Source: Chionoecetes opilio
Taxonomy: Eukaryota; Arthropoda; Malacostraca; Decapoda; Majidae
Reading direction: 5' to 3'
DNA: 64,000 nucleotides
Assembly (NCBI GenBank): GCA_016584305.1
Contig: JACEEZ010020393.1
Location: 232,501-296,500 of the forward strand
Part shown: piece by piece, positions 1 to 10,279 of the stretch
Position numbering within the stretch: the stretch's first letter is position 1
How the letters are laid out: each line of letters opens with the position of its first letter
Position numbers and translations under genes: made by a program
Notes under the pieces: generated by a model
Told to the model about the DNA's origin: nothing
Seen by the model: the letters and a program-made list of their open reading frames with translations, nothing else
Database searches by the model: none

Positions 1-360
1 TAACTATCTGTGTATCTTTTCATCTATCTTTCTACCTATGTACNAATAAGAAAAAAGGGGAGGGAAGAAGTTGGTGGACGGGAGGGGGAGAGGAAGGGGG
101 AGTTCCTCTTATCCACCTGTTCCTTCTTAGCCAGAGGGAAGAAGTTAGGTGGACGGGAGGGAGAGGGGAAGGAGGAGGAGGAGGAGGAAGACCCGGGACA
201 CCCTCAGCACAGATCCCGGCCTGGGGTCTGTGCTGAGGGCGTCGCCGAGCCGAGCCCCGTGAAGGTGGCGCCGGAGTGGTCGCCGAGGCCGACCGCCTCC
301 CAAAACGCGTGTGCCGCAACAACCCGAAGAAAACGTTGCTGGAAACATTTCTGAAACGCA
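1..360. other. Purine-rich unique sequence with short direct repeat and hairpin; no gene
   Basis: The + strand is rich in G and A. A purine-rich block near 67-101 (AGAAGTTGGTGGACGGGAGG) recurs at about 140-175 as a near-identical direct repeat. A perfect 13-bp inverted repeat at 201-213 and 227-239 (CCCTCAGCACAGA and its complement) closes a small GC-rich hairpin. Open frames of about 110 codons exist on both strands, but they overlap each other and have the biased composition of purine-rich DNA, so I do not call a gene. The only ambiguous base in the window is the n at position 44. Confidence 0.5.
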
Positions 361-387
361 GATTCAATGATAATGATAATAGGCTGG

Positions 388-650
388 CAAATAATCAGTC
401 AGTCAAATAATCAGTCAGTCAGTCCATTAAGCTATCAGTCAGTCAATCGGTCTAATAATGTAATCAGTAAATCAGTATGTCAGCCTAATAAGCAGTCAGT
501 CAGTCCATTGAGCTTATCAGTCATTCAATCGGTCTAATATGTTATCAGTCAGTCAGTATATCAGCCAATAAGCAGTTACTCGTCAGTCTGTCAGTCAGTC
601 CAGTCAATATCCTGTCAGTTAGTCAATCAGTCAAATATACATTCAGTCAG
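388..650. repeat. Degenerate CAGT tetranucleotide repeat with 81-bp higher-order duplication
   Basis: Runs of CAGT (CAGTCAGTCAGT) are interspersed with CCATTAAGC and CAATCGGTCTAATA segments. The block starting AGTCCATT at 421 recurs at 502, giving an 81-bp tandem duplication ending near 575. The tetranucleotide continues, more degenerate, to about 650. It is non-coding. Confidence 0.8.
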
Positions 651-699
651 TTTCTGCTTGTATGTCTTTCTGTATGTCTGTCTGTGTGTGTCTGTTAGT

Positions 700-702
700 A
701 AG

Positions 703-733
<31 letters not shown>

Positions 734-754
734 CTCCTCTCTCTCTCTCTCCTC

Positions 755-825
<71 letters not shown>

Positions 826-1190
826 GTCTCTCTCTCTCTCTCTCTTCCATCTCCCTCTCTCTCTCCTCCACTGCAGTTATTTATTAAGCATTAACCTGCC
901 CTCTGTTCTCATCCCTCTCTCCCTTTTCCTCTCCTCTCTCTCCTCCCTTCCCTCCCCCCGTCACTTTCCCCTCGCTCTTACCTATCTTCGTTTTCACCCT
1001 ACCGCTCCTCCCCTATCCATTTTCCCCTCGCTTGTCTTCCCCTCCCAGTTATATTGTGGTATCGTTAACACACTTCTCTCTCTCTCTCTCTCCTCTCTCT
1101 CTTCTCTCTCTCTCTCTCTCTCTCTCTCCTCTCCTCTCTCTCCTCTCTCTCCTCTCTCCCTCCTTCTCTCCTCTCTCTCCCCGATGCACC
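700..1190. repeat. (TC)n microsatellites and pyrimidine-rich linker
   Basis: Nearly pure TC dinucleotide runs lie at about 703-870 and 1078-1180, joined by a C/T-rich linker. Long serine/leucine-rich open frames here are artefacts of the dinucleotide repeat. Confidence 0.95.
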
Positions 1191-1244
1191 GCTTCCTGGT
1201 CACTTCCTCTCTTTCCATTAAAATAGAAATAGAAATATGCCCCG

Positions 1245-1378
<134 letters not shown>

Positions 1379-1379
1379 C

Positions 1380-2230
1380 CATAGTTTTTCATTGTTATAT
1401 TAATTTTTATATTGCTTTCGTATCATGATTATCAAACTCAATTTTTTGTTCCTTTTTTTAATTCCTCTTTTCTACATCTCTTTTTAATCTTCTTCTTAAT
1501 ATTTATTTCTGTTTTTCTCTTTCCTTTGATCTGTATTTTTAGTGTTTTCAGAGTTTTATCATTTTTGTTGCCGGATCTTTCGCATGGATTTTTTATTTTT
1601 TTATGTAATGTCAATTTTTTTTTTTTTTTTTTTTTTTTTTATTATATTTCTCTGATCTATTTATTATTCGTTTGATTAAATTCGCTCCAACCATAGCGCT
1701 TTTTAGTTTAGTTTTTCATTTTTTTTTTAAATTTTTGTTTTTTATTTTATAATTTTTGTATCCCTTTTGGGGGGGTTTTTTTCAATACTGTTGAATTTCT
1801 AGTATTTTCATATATTTTTTAGGGGGGTGTTGCTTTTCTCTGCCCCCCCCCCCTCTCCGCTCTCATTTTTTTTTTTTTCTCCTCTCTCTCCTTCTTCTCC
1901 TCCCCTCTCTTCTTCTCTCTCTCTCTCTCCTCTTCTTCTCCTCTCCTCCTCTCTCTCTCTCTCTCTCTCCTTTTCTCTCTCTCTCTCTCTCTTCCCCTTT
2001 TGCTTCTCTCTAAAAGTTTTTTAATCTCTTTAGTAATATTTTGTATTTTTTCTTAAGAACTCTTTGATTATTTCCTTGCAGCATTAATATAATCGTTTTT
2101 ACTCCCAATTTCAGTACTTGACCAAATTAGTACCATAAAAATTTCAATATTAATCACTGTAATTTATGTAATATTCTAACAAAAATCAGAAAACATGATT
2201 GGGTAAAGTAAAAACATTTAGAACCGTTTG
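1380..2230. other. AT-rich non-coding stretch with poly-T and pyrimidine tracts
   Basis: This stretch is T-rich, with a T homopolymer of about 23 at 1617-1640 and a C/T-rich microsatellite at about 1845-2010. I see no gene. Confidence 0.8.
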
Positions 2231-3194
2231 ATCCCCGGGGCAGAGCTACAGAAAGACGACGAAGGTAGCAATGTGGCGATTGTCTTATATAATTAAGTCC
2301 AATTTACACGAAACCCGGGCCCCTGCATCTGGGTGCTAAGGGTAAAAAGAAGGCCAAATTCCCCCTCCATTAACAGGAAAACCTTAAAAAAGAACCCAAA
2401 AGGTGGAAAAAAAACAATGAAATAAGCTCGGTTAGTGCCCGCGGCCATGCGTTTTATTAGTCCAGAGCCAGGCCAGATTCGGTACCACCTGGGTGAAAAA
2501 CGAAGGGTACAAAAATGTTTATAGGGGGACTGAAAATACTTTAAAGATATGATACCCTTTCCCCGCCTGGTAGCTTAGTCTGATTTTTTGAGCAATGGGG
2601 GTCTCCCGAGACCACCGAGAGAAAAGGCCTTTTACATCCCCGGGTAAAAAGGCTGTGACGCCCAGCTGGGGATCCCCCGCGCGCGACACCGATGCCCGGC
2701 TCAGTCTATTGGGGCTACATACAAAGGCGGCAGGGGGGTGATTGGCGTATTTGTATCATTTTGTTTTTGTTACGGCAGGAGCTATTTTTCAAAGTTCCCA
2801 GCAAGATGCCGTCCTTGGCTGTGTGCCCAATTCCCAAGGGGAAACTACAGAAAACGCCCGAGTGAGTATACTTTTTTCCCAAGAGAAAAGGGTGTTGCCA
2901 CCCAGGGGTCAGATCAAAGGGGACAATTTTTTCACCGAGGGCCCCAGACGGGGTGAGTCTATGATCTTTGTATTTTTGTAGTAGCTTATTAGAAAATGAA
3001 AGAAGTGAGCGGTAAGTCTAGCTATCTAGCATACTTATAAGGCATACAAAACGAAATGTTTGTAGCATTACAAATGGCGGATGCATGTCACAACAAATAT
3101 TACAATATTTTGAGAATTATCATTGGTTTGTGTTTTCGTTCAAAATTTCCCCTCCGCACAGCTAGGGGGATCATGCTGTTTGGCTGACAATTTT
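2231..3194. other. Noisy sequence, no recognisable feature
   Basis: Composition changes here to inflated homopolymer runs. Open frames are at most about 80 codons and match no family I know. Confidence 0.5.
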
Positions 3195-3199
3195 TTTTG

Positions 3200-3690
3200 A
3201 ACAATGAGGATTGCAGCGGGACTCGTGAAGAATGTGGTTCACGAAGTGGGGTTTCGGAAATTTTGTCAGAGCGAAATCCTGTAGACCCCCCCCTTTCACC
3301 TCTTTATTTCACGGGTTATACGATTAACGCTGCCCTGATACATTTTACAAGCCACATAGAGGCACTAGCTTTCCATGAAAACACTTACAAGTAAAAATTT
3401 TCCCAAAGACTAAAATATTCACGTAAAAAGAAAAAGCCTTTTCGGTGTATTTTTAGGTTAAAAATTTTTTGTCTGAATCCCAAAGTGCATCAACTATTCA
3501 TAAAAAATATGTATCTCAGAGTACCTGTAACATGTTTAGGGCAGCATTTATGCTGTAAAACCAGTGAAATATGGGGGGTCTACAGGATTTCGCGCTTTGA
3601 CAAAATTCTCCCACAAAATAAGGACCCACATTCCCCACGATCCCCAGCAGCCTCTGAAAGAATGGGATATAAAAGAAATTACATTTACAA
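3200..3690. repeat. Foldback (inverted-repeat) element
   Basis: The left arm around 3205-3430 is repeated in inverted orientation around 3440-3690. The clearest pairing is the stretch at 3263-3297 (containing AAATCCTGTAGACCCCCC) with its complement at 3573-3607, followed outward by GGGTTATAC..GCTGCCCTGA paired with a diverged complement at 3540-3565. Arms are imperfect, with indels, in a noisy block. No protein is encoded. A palindromic MITE or foldback transposon is the simplest reading; target-site duplications are not evident. Confidence 0.6.
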
Positions 3691-3699
3691 ATTATCCAT

Positions 3700-4740
3700 T
3701 GGTATCCATACTAGAATTCGATGAAGTGTGGGGGTAACACTTAGTAGCGGTGATTTTTTTTGATTTTTTAAGTGTTTTTGGTTTGTTTCTTGATCACCCC
3801 CTTTTTTTTGCTTATACTTGTGAATGCTCTTTGAAATGTTTGGGTTTCTTTCTTGCTAATCAAGTTCTTTCGTTTCCTTTTTTTTCCACTCAGTAACAAA
3901 ATTTGTTTTCCATTGCATCCCGTTAAACTGTAGGAGTAAAATGTTGCAAGTTTTTTAAACATTTTTCGGTTTGTCTTGTAGAAAATTTAAGTGTTTTTTT
4001 TATGTCTTTATATTCCTGCACTGTAATAGGAAGGTTCTAAAGTTTCCGCGTCCAGGGTTCATTGGTGCATCTGTGTTCCCCCAGGGTGTGTCTGTTCCCG
4101 TAGTTTAGTTAGTTTCAGTTATTTTCTGCATCTTTCAAAGTTGTAGTGGATTCATCATTTATATAAAATCTTTTTTTTATGTGTGTTTTGTTGTTCGTAA
4201 AGTTAAAATGTCTCTTTTTCAAGTATTCTGCTTTCCATTTTTGGTATCATGCTTTTAAATTTTTTAATTGTAAAATTTTGTGTTGTGTCTATACCAAGTT
4301 GGGATATGTGGTATTTGCCTTTTAAATAAATGTTGACTGTTTTTACTTGCTCTTTCTGCTAAGATGGTGTCAGCATGTTTAGGGCACCTATTCACTTTGT
4401 GCAAAATAAGGCCATCATCGCATAAAAAAATGCAGGGATAAAGCAGGTCTCATCTTTAATCCAATATTTTTTGGTTCAGGTGTGGATGATGATATATGTT
4501 TCATTAAGAACAGTGATGTTTAACCATTGCAAACCCTTTCCCTTTTCCCCTGGTGACATCCATTTTGTTTTGATTCATTGTTTAGATACAGGATGGTCTT
4601 TTCATTTTGGTATAGTCACTTATACGTCAATTATTGTGGATTATCCTGAACTTTTTGGATTCAATTAGGGCTTTCTTTTCCAGCCCAAGGGTTTCTTGAA
4701 ATCTATAGCGATGGGTTATTTAAAGGTCTCTTTAAACTTT
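3700..4740. other. AT-rich non-coding sequence
   Basis: This stretch is T-rich with no open frame longer than about 65 codons. I see no recognisable motif. Confidence 0.6.
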
Positions 4741-5119
4741 AAAAACCCCCCACCACCACCCCACACCACCCCCACCACCAACCCCCACCCCCTCTCCACA
4801 AACCCCCACCACCACCCACCCTACCCCAAAACCCCCACCCCACCACCACCTCTACCACCACCCCCACAACAATACCCCCCACCACCACACACCACCCCCA
4901 CCACAAACCCACCCTACCACACCAAAAACCCCCACCCCAATAACACCCCACCCCCCCAAAACCACCACCCCACAAAAAACCCTACCCCCCACCCCCACAA
5001 CACCACCAGCACCACCCTACCACCCCACACCCCTCTACACCACCACCCCCACCCCCACCCCCCCCCCCCACCACTACCCCCAACAACAACAACAACCAAA
5101 AAATACCCCCACCACCATT
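4741..5119. repeat. Strand-asymmetric CCCCACC/CCA-rich tract
   Basis: About 380 bp consists almost only of C and A on the + strand, as irregular arrays of CCACC, CCCCA and CAA. The complementary strand is correspondingly G/T-rich with many GGG and GGGG runs. Proline/histidine/threonine-rich frames on + and glycine/tryptophan/valine frames on - are artefacts of composition. Confidence 0.9.
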
Positions 5120-5710
5120 GATGATAAGACAGGGGTTCAGATTAAAAAGACTAAATAAGAGCTGAACGAGAAAATAACCCGTACGGGACGGAGCGGTCGA
5201 GCGCGCGGTCCTCATGGTGTGACGTCACGGGCGATCCCAAGGGTTAATCCGGTGGGGCCCCGGTGTACCCCTAAAAAAAGTTTTCAGCGTGACGTCGGGG
5301 TTTTCCCCATTTTTTTAAAACAATCACCGTCGTTGCGAAACTTTGGACCCTATGTAGAATTTTGATTCTCTCCCAGAGTGTTCCTAGGTATTTTTAAATT
5401 TCCTAATTTTTGGGGGATTTACCTAAAAAAATTTAATTTGGGGGTTTTTTCCCATAAATCTGGAATAAATCCCAAAATATGGGAAAAAATTTGAAAAAAT
5501 ATTCTAACACTCTTGGCAAATTTTGATTTTAAAAGAGTTAGTCCGATGTTATTCAAGTTTCCCCATATTTGGGTTTTATTTCATTTTTTGGTGATTTTTT
5601 TGTGATATTTGGGGGAAAATTTTATTTTTGGGAAGGAGCAAACATATGTAGAATGGTTTCCATGAAAAATGTTTTTGTTTTTTTTGTTATGTAATGTTTA
5701 ATGGTGATTT
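5120..5710. other. Non-coding flank with TGACGTCA-type palindrome
   Basis: A GC-rich patch at about 5180-5310 holds a TGACGTCA palindrome (5220-5227) and a second GTGACGTC near 5290. These could be chance or part of the 5' flank of the element that follows. The rest is AT-rich noisy sequence. Confidence 0.35.
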
Positions 5711-5721
5711 TTTTTTTGCAG
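5711..5721 (+). promoter_or_regulatory. Candidate 3' splice acceptor
   Basis: A polypyrimidine run ending TTTTTTTGCAG precedes the first recognisable codons of the large repeat-family protein. The codons just after the AG read Val-Cys-Gly-Leu-Cys, the first CxxC pair of that protein, so an intron boundary here is plausible. No matching donor was identified upstream. Confidence 0.4.
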
Positions 5722-8700
5722 GTGTGTGGGCTGTGTCGACGGCATGATGCAACCAAGCGGGGAAGAGAGCCGGATGTGATATCCACTGCTCTGATGATGA
5801 CAGCGAGCTTGGTGTCACCACAGGATTTGGACTCCTGGAACACATTGCTAGGGCTGCAGAGACGGGCAGCATGATCCCCCTGGAAGCACCCAAGGGCCCT
5901 TTGAAGAAGGAGAAATCCCCACACATACATTTCACCGTAAATGTCGTAGCCCTTTTTACAATAAGAAGTCATGGTTCTACCCCTTTCCCAAGGGTGTCAA
6001 GATAGAATCAGCAAGCGTGACCCCAGGAGGAGGGCTAAAGGGATGCCCCTAGTACTGCAGGTGTATGCCAAAGTATGTCTCTTCTGCGAGAAGTCAAGAA
6101 GTACATAAAAAGCAGCAAAGAAAGGGAGCCATCACCAGTGTGTTGATACGAGCAGTGAGAAATCCGCAGAGCAGCAAAAGGAAACTAAACCAGAGAACCT
6201 TTGGTTTATTAGCGAGACCTTGGGGGCTGAGGGGTCACTACCACAAGTGTGCTAAAAAATTTTCAAAAAAGATAATTCCCAGCGGCCGCCAGGTCTGGTG
6301 GGCAGGTGAAAATCAGGAAAAAAAGGAGGGAGCCGCTACGAAGAGGCTGAGATAGAACCCCTCGGGGAAACTCTTCTTGTAATAGGACTAAATTTTTTCC
6401 CCCAACCCGGGGTTTGCCTATGATAAACCTCACATTGGGGCTTGAAGATCCATGAGCCCCGTGGTATATCCAACTGAAACCAGCGACAAAGAAACATTTC
6501 CCCAAAAAATTGAAACCGATTTTGGGGGGAATCACTACGTTTTGTCCCAGATGAGAAAGGAAAAGTTTAAAATCTATCCAGCACCCCTCTCAATGGACGA
6601 CCTTGCCCGACAAGCACACAAAAGACAAAAGATCTGAAAGAAGAAAGAGCAGCAACTCTGAAGATATTTAAACCAAAAAGCGGAAAGCGCGGGGAATGAG
6701 ATAAATAAAAAAGAGTGATCAGCCATGGCCTCCCGATACAGATCAGAATTTTATTCCTGCAGCAGTCACAAAATTTCCCTGACCCCCGCGACGGAGAGGG
6801 TGAGTGTAAAATCCCTCTGAAAGACTCAACGTCTTGCCACATTTCGGCAGTGCTTGGTTTTTGCTGTTCCCAGTGGAAAAGAAAAAGCCCCCAAGCACGT
6901 ACTGCGCCCCAAGTGTAAAGGGTTTTTTGACAGGAAACACAGAACTGATCCGAATCTAAATCGTTTTGGGCCTGTGGTCTACTAAATTTTTGAGGAGATC
7001 GATACAGCCCTTTGTATCCAGAAGCGGGAAGTTCAAAGGATGAAATTCCCTCCCAGCAAAATTCCCCTGGTGTGTTCAAAACCCTGGCCTGGGATAACTC
7101 GACCGACTGAGAGACACTAAGTGGAGCGGGTCTTCTCACAGAGTCAATGGCATTGCTGCCATTTTCCGGGTTTGAGGCTCTGTGCCAGAAAGGGTCCTCC
7201 CAAGGATTACAAGTCCAAGTAAGAAGCATCACTCGACCGCACAATTCTGCCAATAAAAATGTTGGGCGGGGGGCGGGGCCACCCGGGAGAGAGCGTTGCG
7301 ACATCCCAAAAGAGGCCCAGGATTCAAAGACCAGAACCATTTGGGCTTCTTACTCGAATGCAGACCATGAAACCAGCCCACAGCAGTTGGATGGGTTCAA
7401 CTAAAAAATCCGCAGAAAATTTGAGTGGCCAGGACACTGAAGCTCCCTGCCACTTCAAGCCCCCGCAACAGAAAGCCCACCTTTTAATGAAGTCTTGGAG
7501 CAAACGATCCATATGCATCCTTTACAGCTTTAACAAGATTGTGTGCGTGTTTGATCAAGCACTCTATCCAAAAGTGCCGGGGTTTCTCGGGAAAAACAAG
7601 AGAATTTCAAGAATTATCATAGGATGGGCGTCCTTCCAAAATCTGCAATCCCCCTTCCACCATAGGGAAAAGAGGTTTCGGGATGCAGGTCTTAGGATTT
7701 TGTGGTGGAATAGGTTCCCATCGCAAAAGGATCAGTGTCAGGGGTGATGGAGGGCCCCGGAGGTACAACAGAGATGAGACTGCACAAGCTGGGTTTTGAA
7801 GCACTGTTTAGGTTTGCATGGAAGGTTCCTTCCCATGGCTAGAAGAAAACCCCATTCAAGGGACATACACCATCGGGTGGAACACTAAGAACTCAACAGC
7901 TTCCACAAAATGTGTCTCAGGGAACCCCTTTAAAGAGCTGAGGGAGAGTGAATCATGCACCATACCTGAAGCTTTTCCCAAATTTTATTTTACCCCCTAA
8001 GAATGAAACAACCTCTCAGCTTGGGATGTATCCCTGGAAGGGTTTGAGATCATGGGACCTGGTTCGAGCCTCCAGAAAAGGGCAACTGGATGCTTCACCT
8101 AGGACAATCCGACGATGATACCGTGGGGTTTTGCCTATGACAAGGGGGAAACTATCCCCGTTTCCTGACCTGTACTATGCCATGATTCTCGACTGCCCTT
8201 TAAAAACACCCAGAGTCCATGAACACTTCATGCAAGGTGGCTTTTTGGTCCAGATCGGTAGCAAGAATTCCCCTTTTTACGGATTCCTGGGACCCGACCA
8301 TCGAAGAGACGATCAACAAAGACACCCCGAACCCGGGGGGCCAAAAGGCTTCAGCCTGAAAGGTGGAGTGTCGCCCGGTACTACCTGACATGGGATCGCA
8401 GCAATACTTTAGGAGCTCAGGGGCCCGGTAGTAGGGCCAAAAGTATACTGATTTAGCCACCCAGACACAGATGCCCCGGATTAGAAGGATGAGGGCCCTG
8501 TCCAATCTTTTGTTCAACGAGGAGACCAGTGGGGAACCCTTCAACGCGAGCAAGGAATCTTTTCAGTTTGTCAACTGCGACTACAGCACACCAGAAGTTG
8601 CCAAAAAACCTTTTAGGGGGGTACAGAATAGGAGAGGATGCTATCAAGCCTTCAAAGGAAAAAGGCCCCGGAGCCATACGCCAACTATACAGTTTCATGA

Positions 8701-10204
8701 CACGATGACGAAGACGAAACTGAGAACTTCACTAACATCAGAATGAAGCCCCGCTCACAAGGCCATCAAGGGGGGCTATCTTTAAGGCGGACAGGAAAAA
8801 TATTTTGGGGCCCGAGATCCTTGTTTTCTGAGAACGAAAACCAAAAAAGATGATGTCTTGGTATCCCCTGGGGCCTTTTTCATTGGGGGACTTGCCCGCG
8901 GTGATGGCTTTTCCGCAAGACCAACAAGGCTGCCCTAGCAAGGGAGTTGGAGGGAATGTTTTTTCCTGCAGAGGTTCCCCCAGCCCTCTGCTCCCCTAAT
9001 TTATGGGTGAGCCTGGTCCAAAACTGAAGGGAAACGACAACATTTTTACAGCTTTCAGGCACAGCACGAGTCACGTTGTCCCTGAGGGGGCTAAGAGCAG
9101 GCGCATTTTGTTGTGTTTTAGTCTACAAAGACATCCATCAAAAAAGCAGAACGGCCAACAGAAGTTTCAGGCACAGGGATCCATTTCAAGAACATTTAAA
9201 AACCGGGCCAACATCCGCAGTGGAGAAAGTTTCTCGGGTTTTCCCCCAAAAAGGCAAGTTCACAAGTTTCCCGGTGAAGAATGGAAAAAACCACAGCCAG
9301 GGAGAAGCTCGAGGGGAAAGCTGTATGTCAATGTGAGCAGCTCGCTTCAAGATCACCAAAGAGCGTGGGAAAAGGCCCTGATTAAGTCAAAATCAAGAAG
9401 AAGAAACAACGCCCCTTCTCCTGCACTTTATGCAGCAAATTGGGTACAAAGTCTGTCATCATACGGGAAGGATAAGACGTCATGGTCCCGGTTTTTTTGG
9501 GGAGGCCACAAGTCCCACCCACCTGTTCCCGAAGTGCGGGAGAAGAACCCACAAGATTTTCCCGGATTCACCCCAGAGCCGTTTTCATGGGAGGAGCGTT
9601 GTGATTCTTTTTGGTATGCTGCCCTTTTCAGGCTGTGTCCGCGTGCATTCGCTGGCCGGGGGAAATGACGCAATCAAGCAGGGGAAGTGGACAAGACTAC
9701 CAGGAGCTTTCCCCTAAAATTGGGGTCAGGGAAGTGTTCCGAAATCTTTGAGAAAGCTACAGGAAATCACCTGCCCATGTTCCGCCCTCTACCCACACAA
9801 CGAGGTGAACAAGCTTCGGTATGAGGTTCTGTGCGAGACGTGGGAGGTGGAAAGTCAAACCCCCCCTTGGAGGACTGCCTCTTCATGCTGCACTACGTGC
9901 AAACTACCAGGCTGCGTCTGGAGGAGAAGTCTGCAGAGCCCGCCATTTGTTTTCGAACCAACAGACTGGGGGCTGGATGACAGATGGGACGGCAAAACTT
10001 GCTGCAACGGATGCGGGTCCCAGCCAGATGTGTTATGCAGTACTGTCCTCAAATGTGTGCGGCAGCGAACTCCCCAAGGCACGCCTCAGAATGGCTGAAG
10101 TGTACGGACATTGCAGGTTACGACATGCGAACAAGGATTGAAAAGAGCCGGGGAGACAACAGTAGATTTCCCAGTCTGACGTAGATGATATTGAGGAGGA
10201 TTAA
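5722..10204 (+). pseudogene. Broken copy of a large repeat-like metazoan protein with zinc-binding ends and CXC-like tail
   Basis: Across 4.48 kb the three + frames carry consecutive pieces of one protein of about 1,400 codons. Seen in order: CxxC (5725-5736); VSPQDLDSWNTLL (about 5812-5850); a FHRKCRS motif (5931-5950); KYIKSSKERE-like text (about 6095-6125) followed by an HYHKCAKKF block (about 6236-6260); HEHFMQGGF..VQIGS (about 8218-8265), then remnants of a proline/aspartate/glutamate block and KGFSLK; FHDTMTKTKLRT (about 8692-8730); KLKGND (9024-9041); an AFAGRGK motif (9648-9668); VNKLRYE and HALRANYQAA-like text (9800-9915); and a cysteine-rich tail with LKCTD (10095-10110) before an acidic end and stop (10202-10204). 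From memory, this order matches large uncharacterised predicted proteins that are abundant and repeat-like in corals, molluscs and arthropods. In those relatives a nuclease-like (PIN/FEN-type) acidic block precedes a CXC-like cysteine cluster. Biochemical function is unknown to me. Frame changes occur every 100-300 bp, but this is a noisy block, so some or all may be sequencing error and the true locus could be intact. Confidence 0.75.
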
Positions 10205-10275
10205 TTTCCATAATAGTAAGTACAAGCCCATGGCAGCTAGTGTGTATTTACAGGGGCTTGATTAAATGGAAATTA
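10202..10275. other. Nested hairpin just after the stop of the large protein
   Basis: Two stacked inverted repeats follow the inferred stop: TAATTTCCA (10202-10210) with TGGAAATTA (10267-10275), and inside it CAAGCCC (10223-10229) with GGGCTTG (10254-10260). This could be a 3' UTR structure or the inverted end of the element. Which one is not decidable from one copy. Confidence 0.55.
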
Positions 10276-10279
10276 CATA

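Noticed and set aside
4696..5121. 141-codon proline/histidine/threonine-rich frame
   Set aside because: Pure consequence of the C/A-only tract. Complementary-strand frames are equally open.
5220..5227. TGACGTCA as a functional CRE promoter site
   Set aside because: One 8-mer in a noisy block without a promoter or transcript start. Chance cannot be excluded.
6567..7340. 257-codon minus-strand frame
   Set aside because: It lies antisense to the recognisable + strand family protein (5722-10204) and has no similarity to anything I know. It is an opposite-strand shadow.
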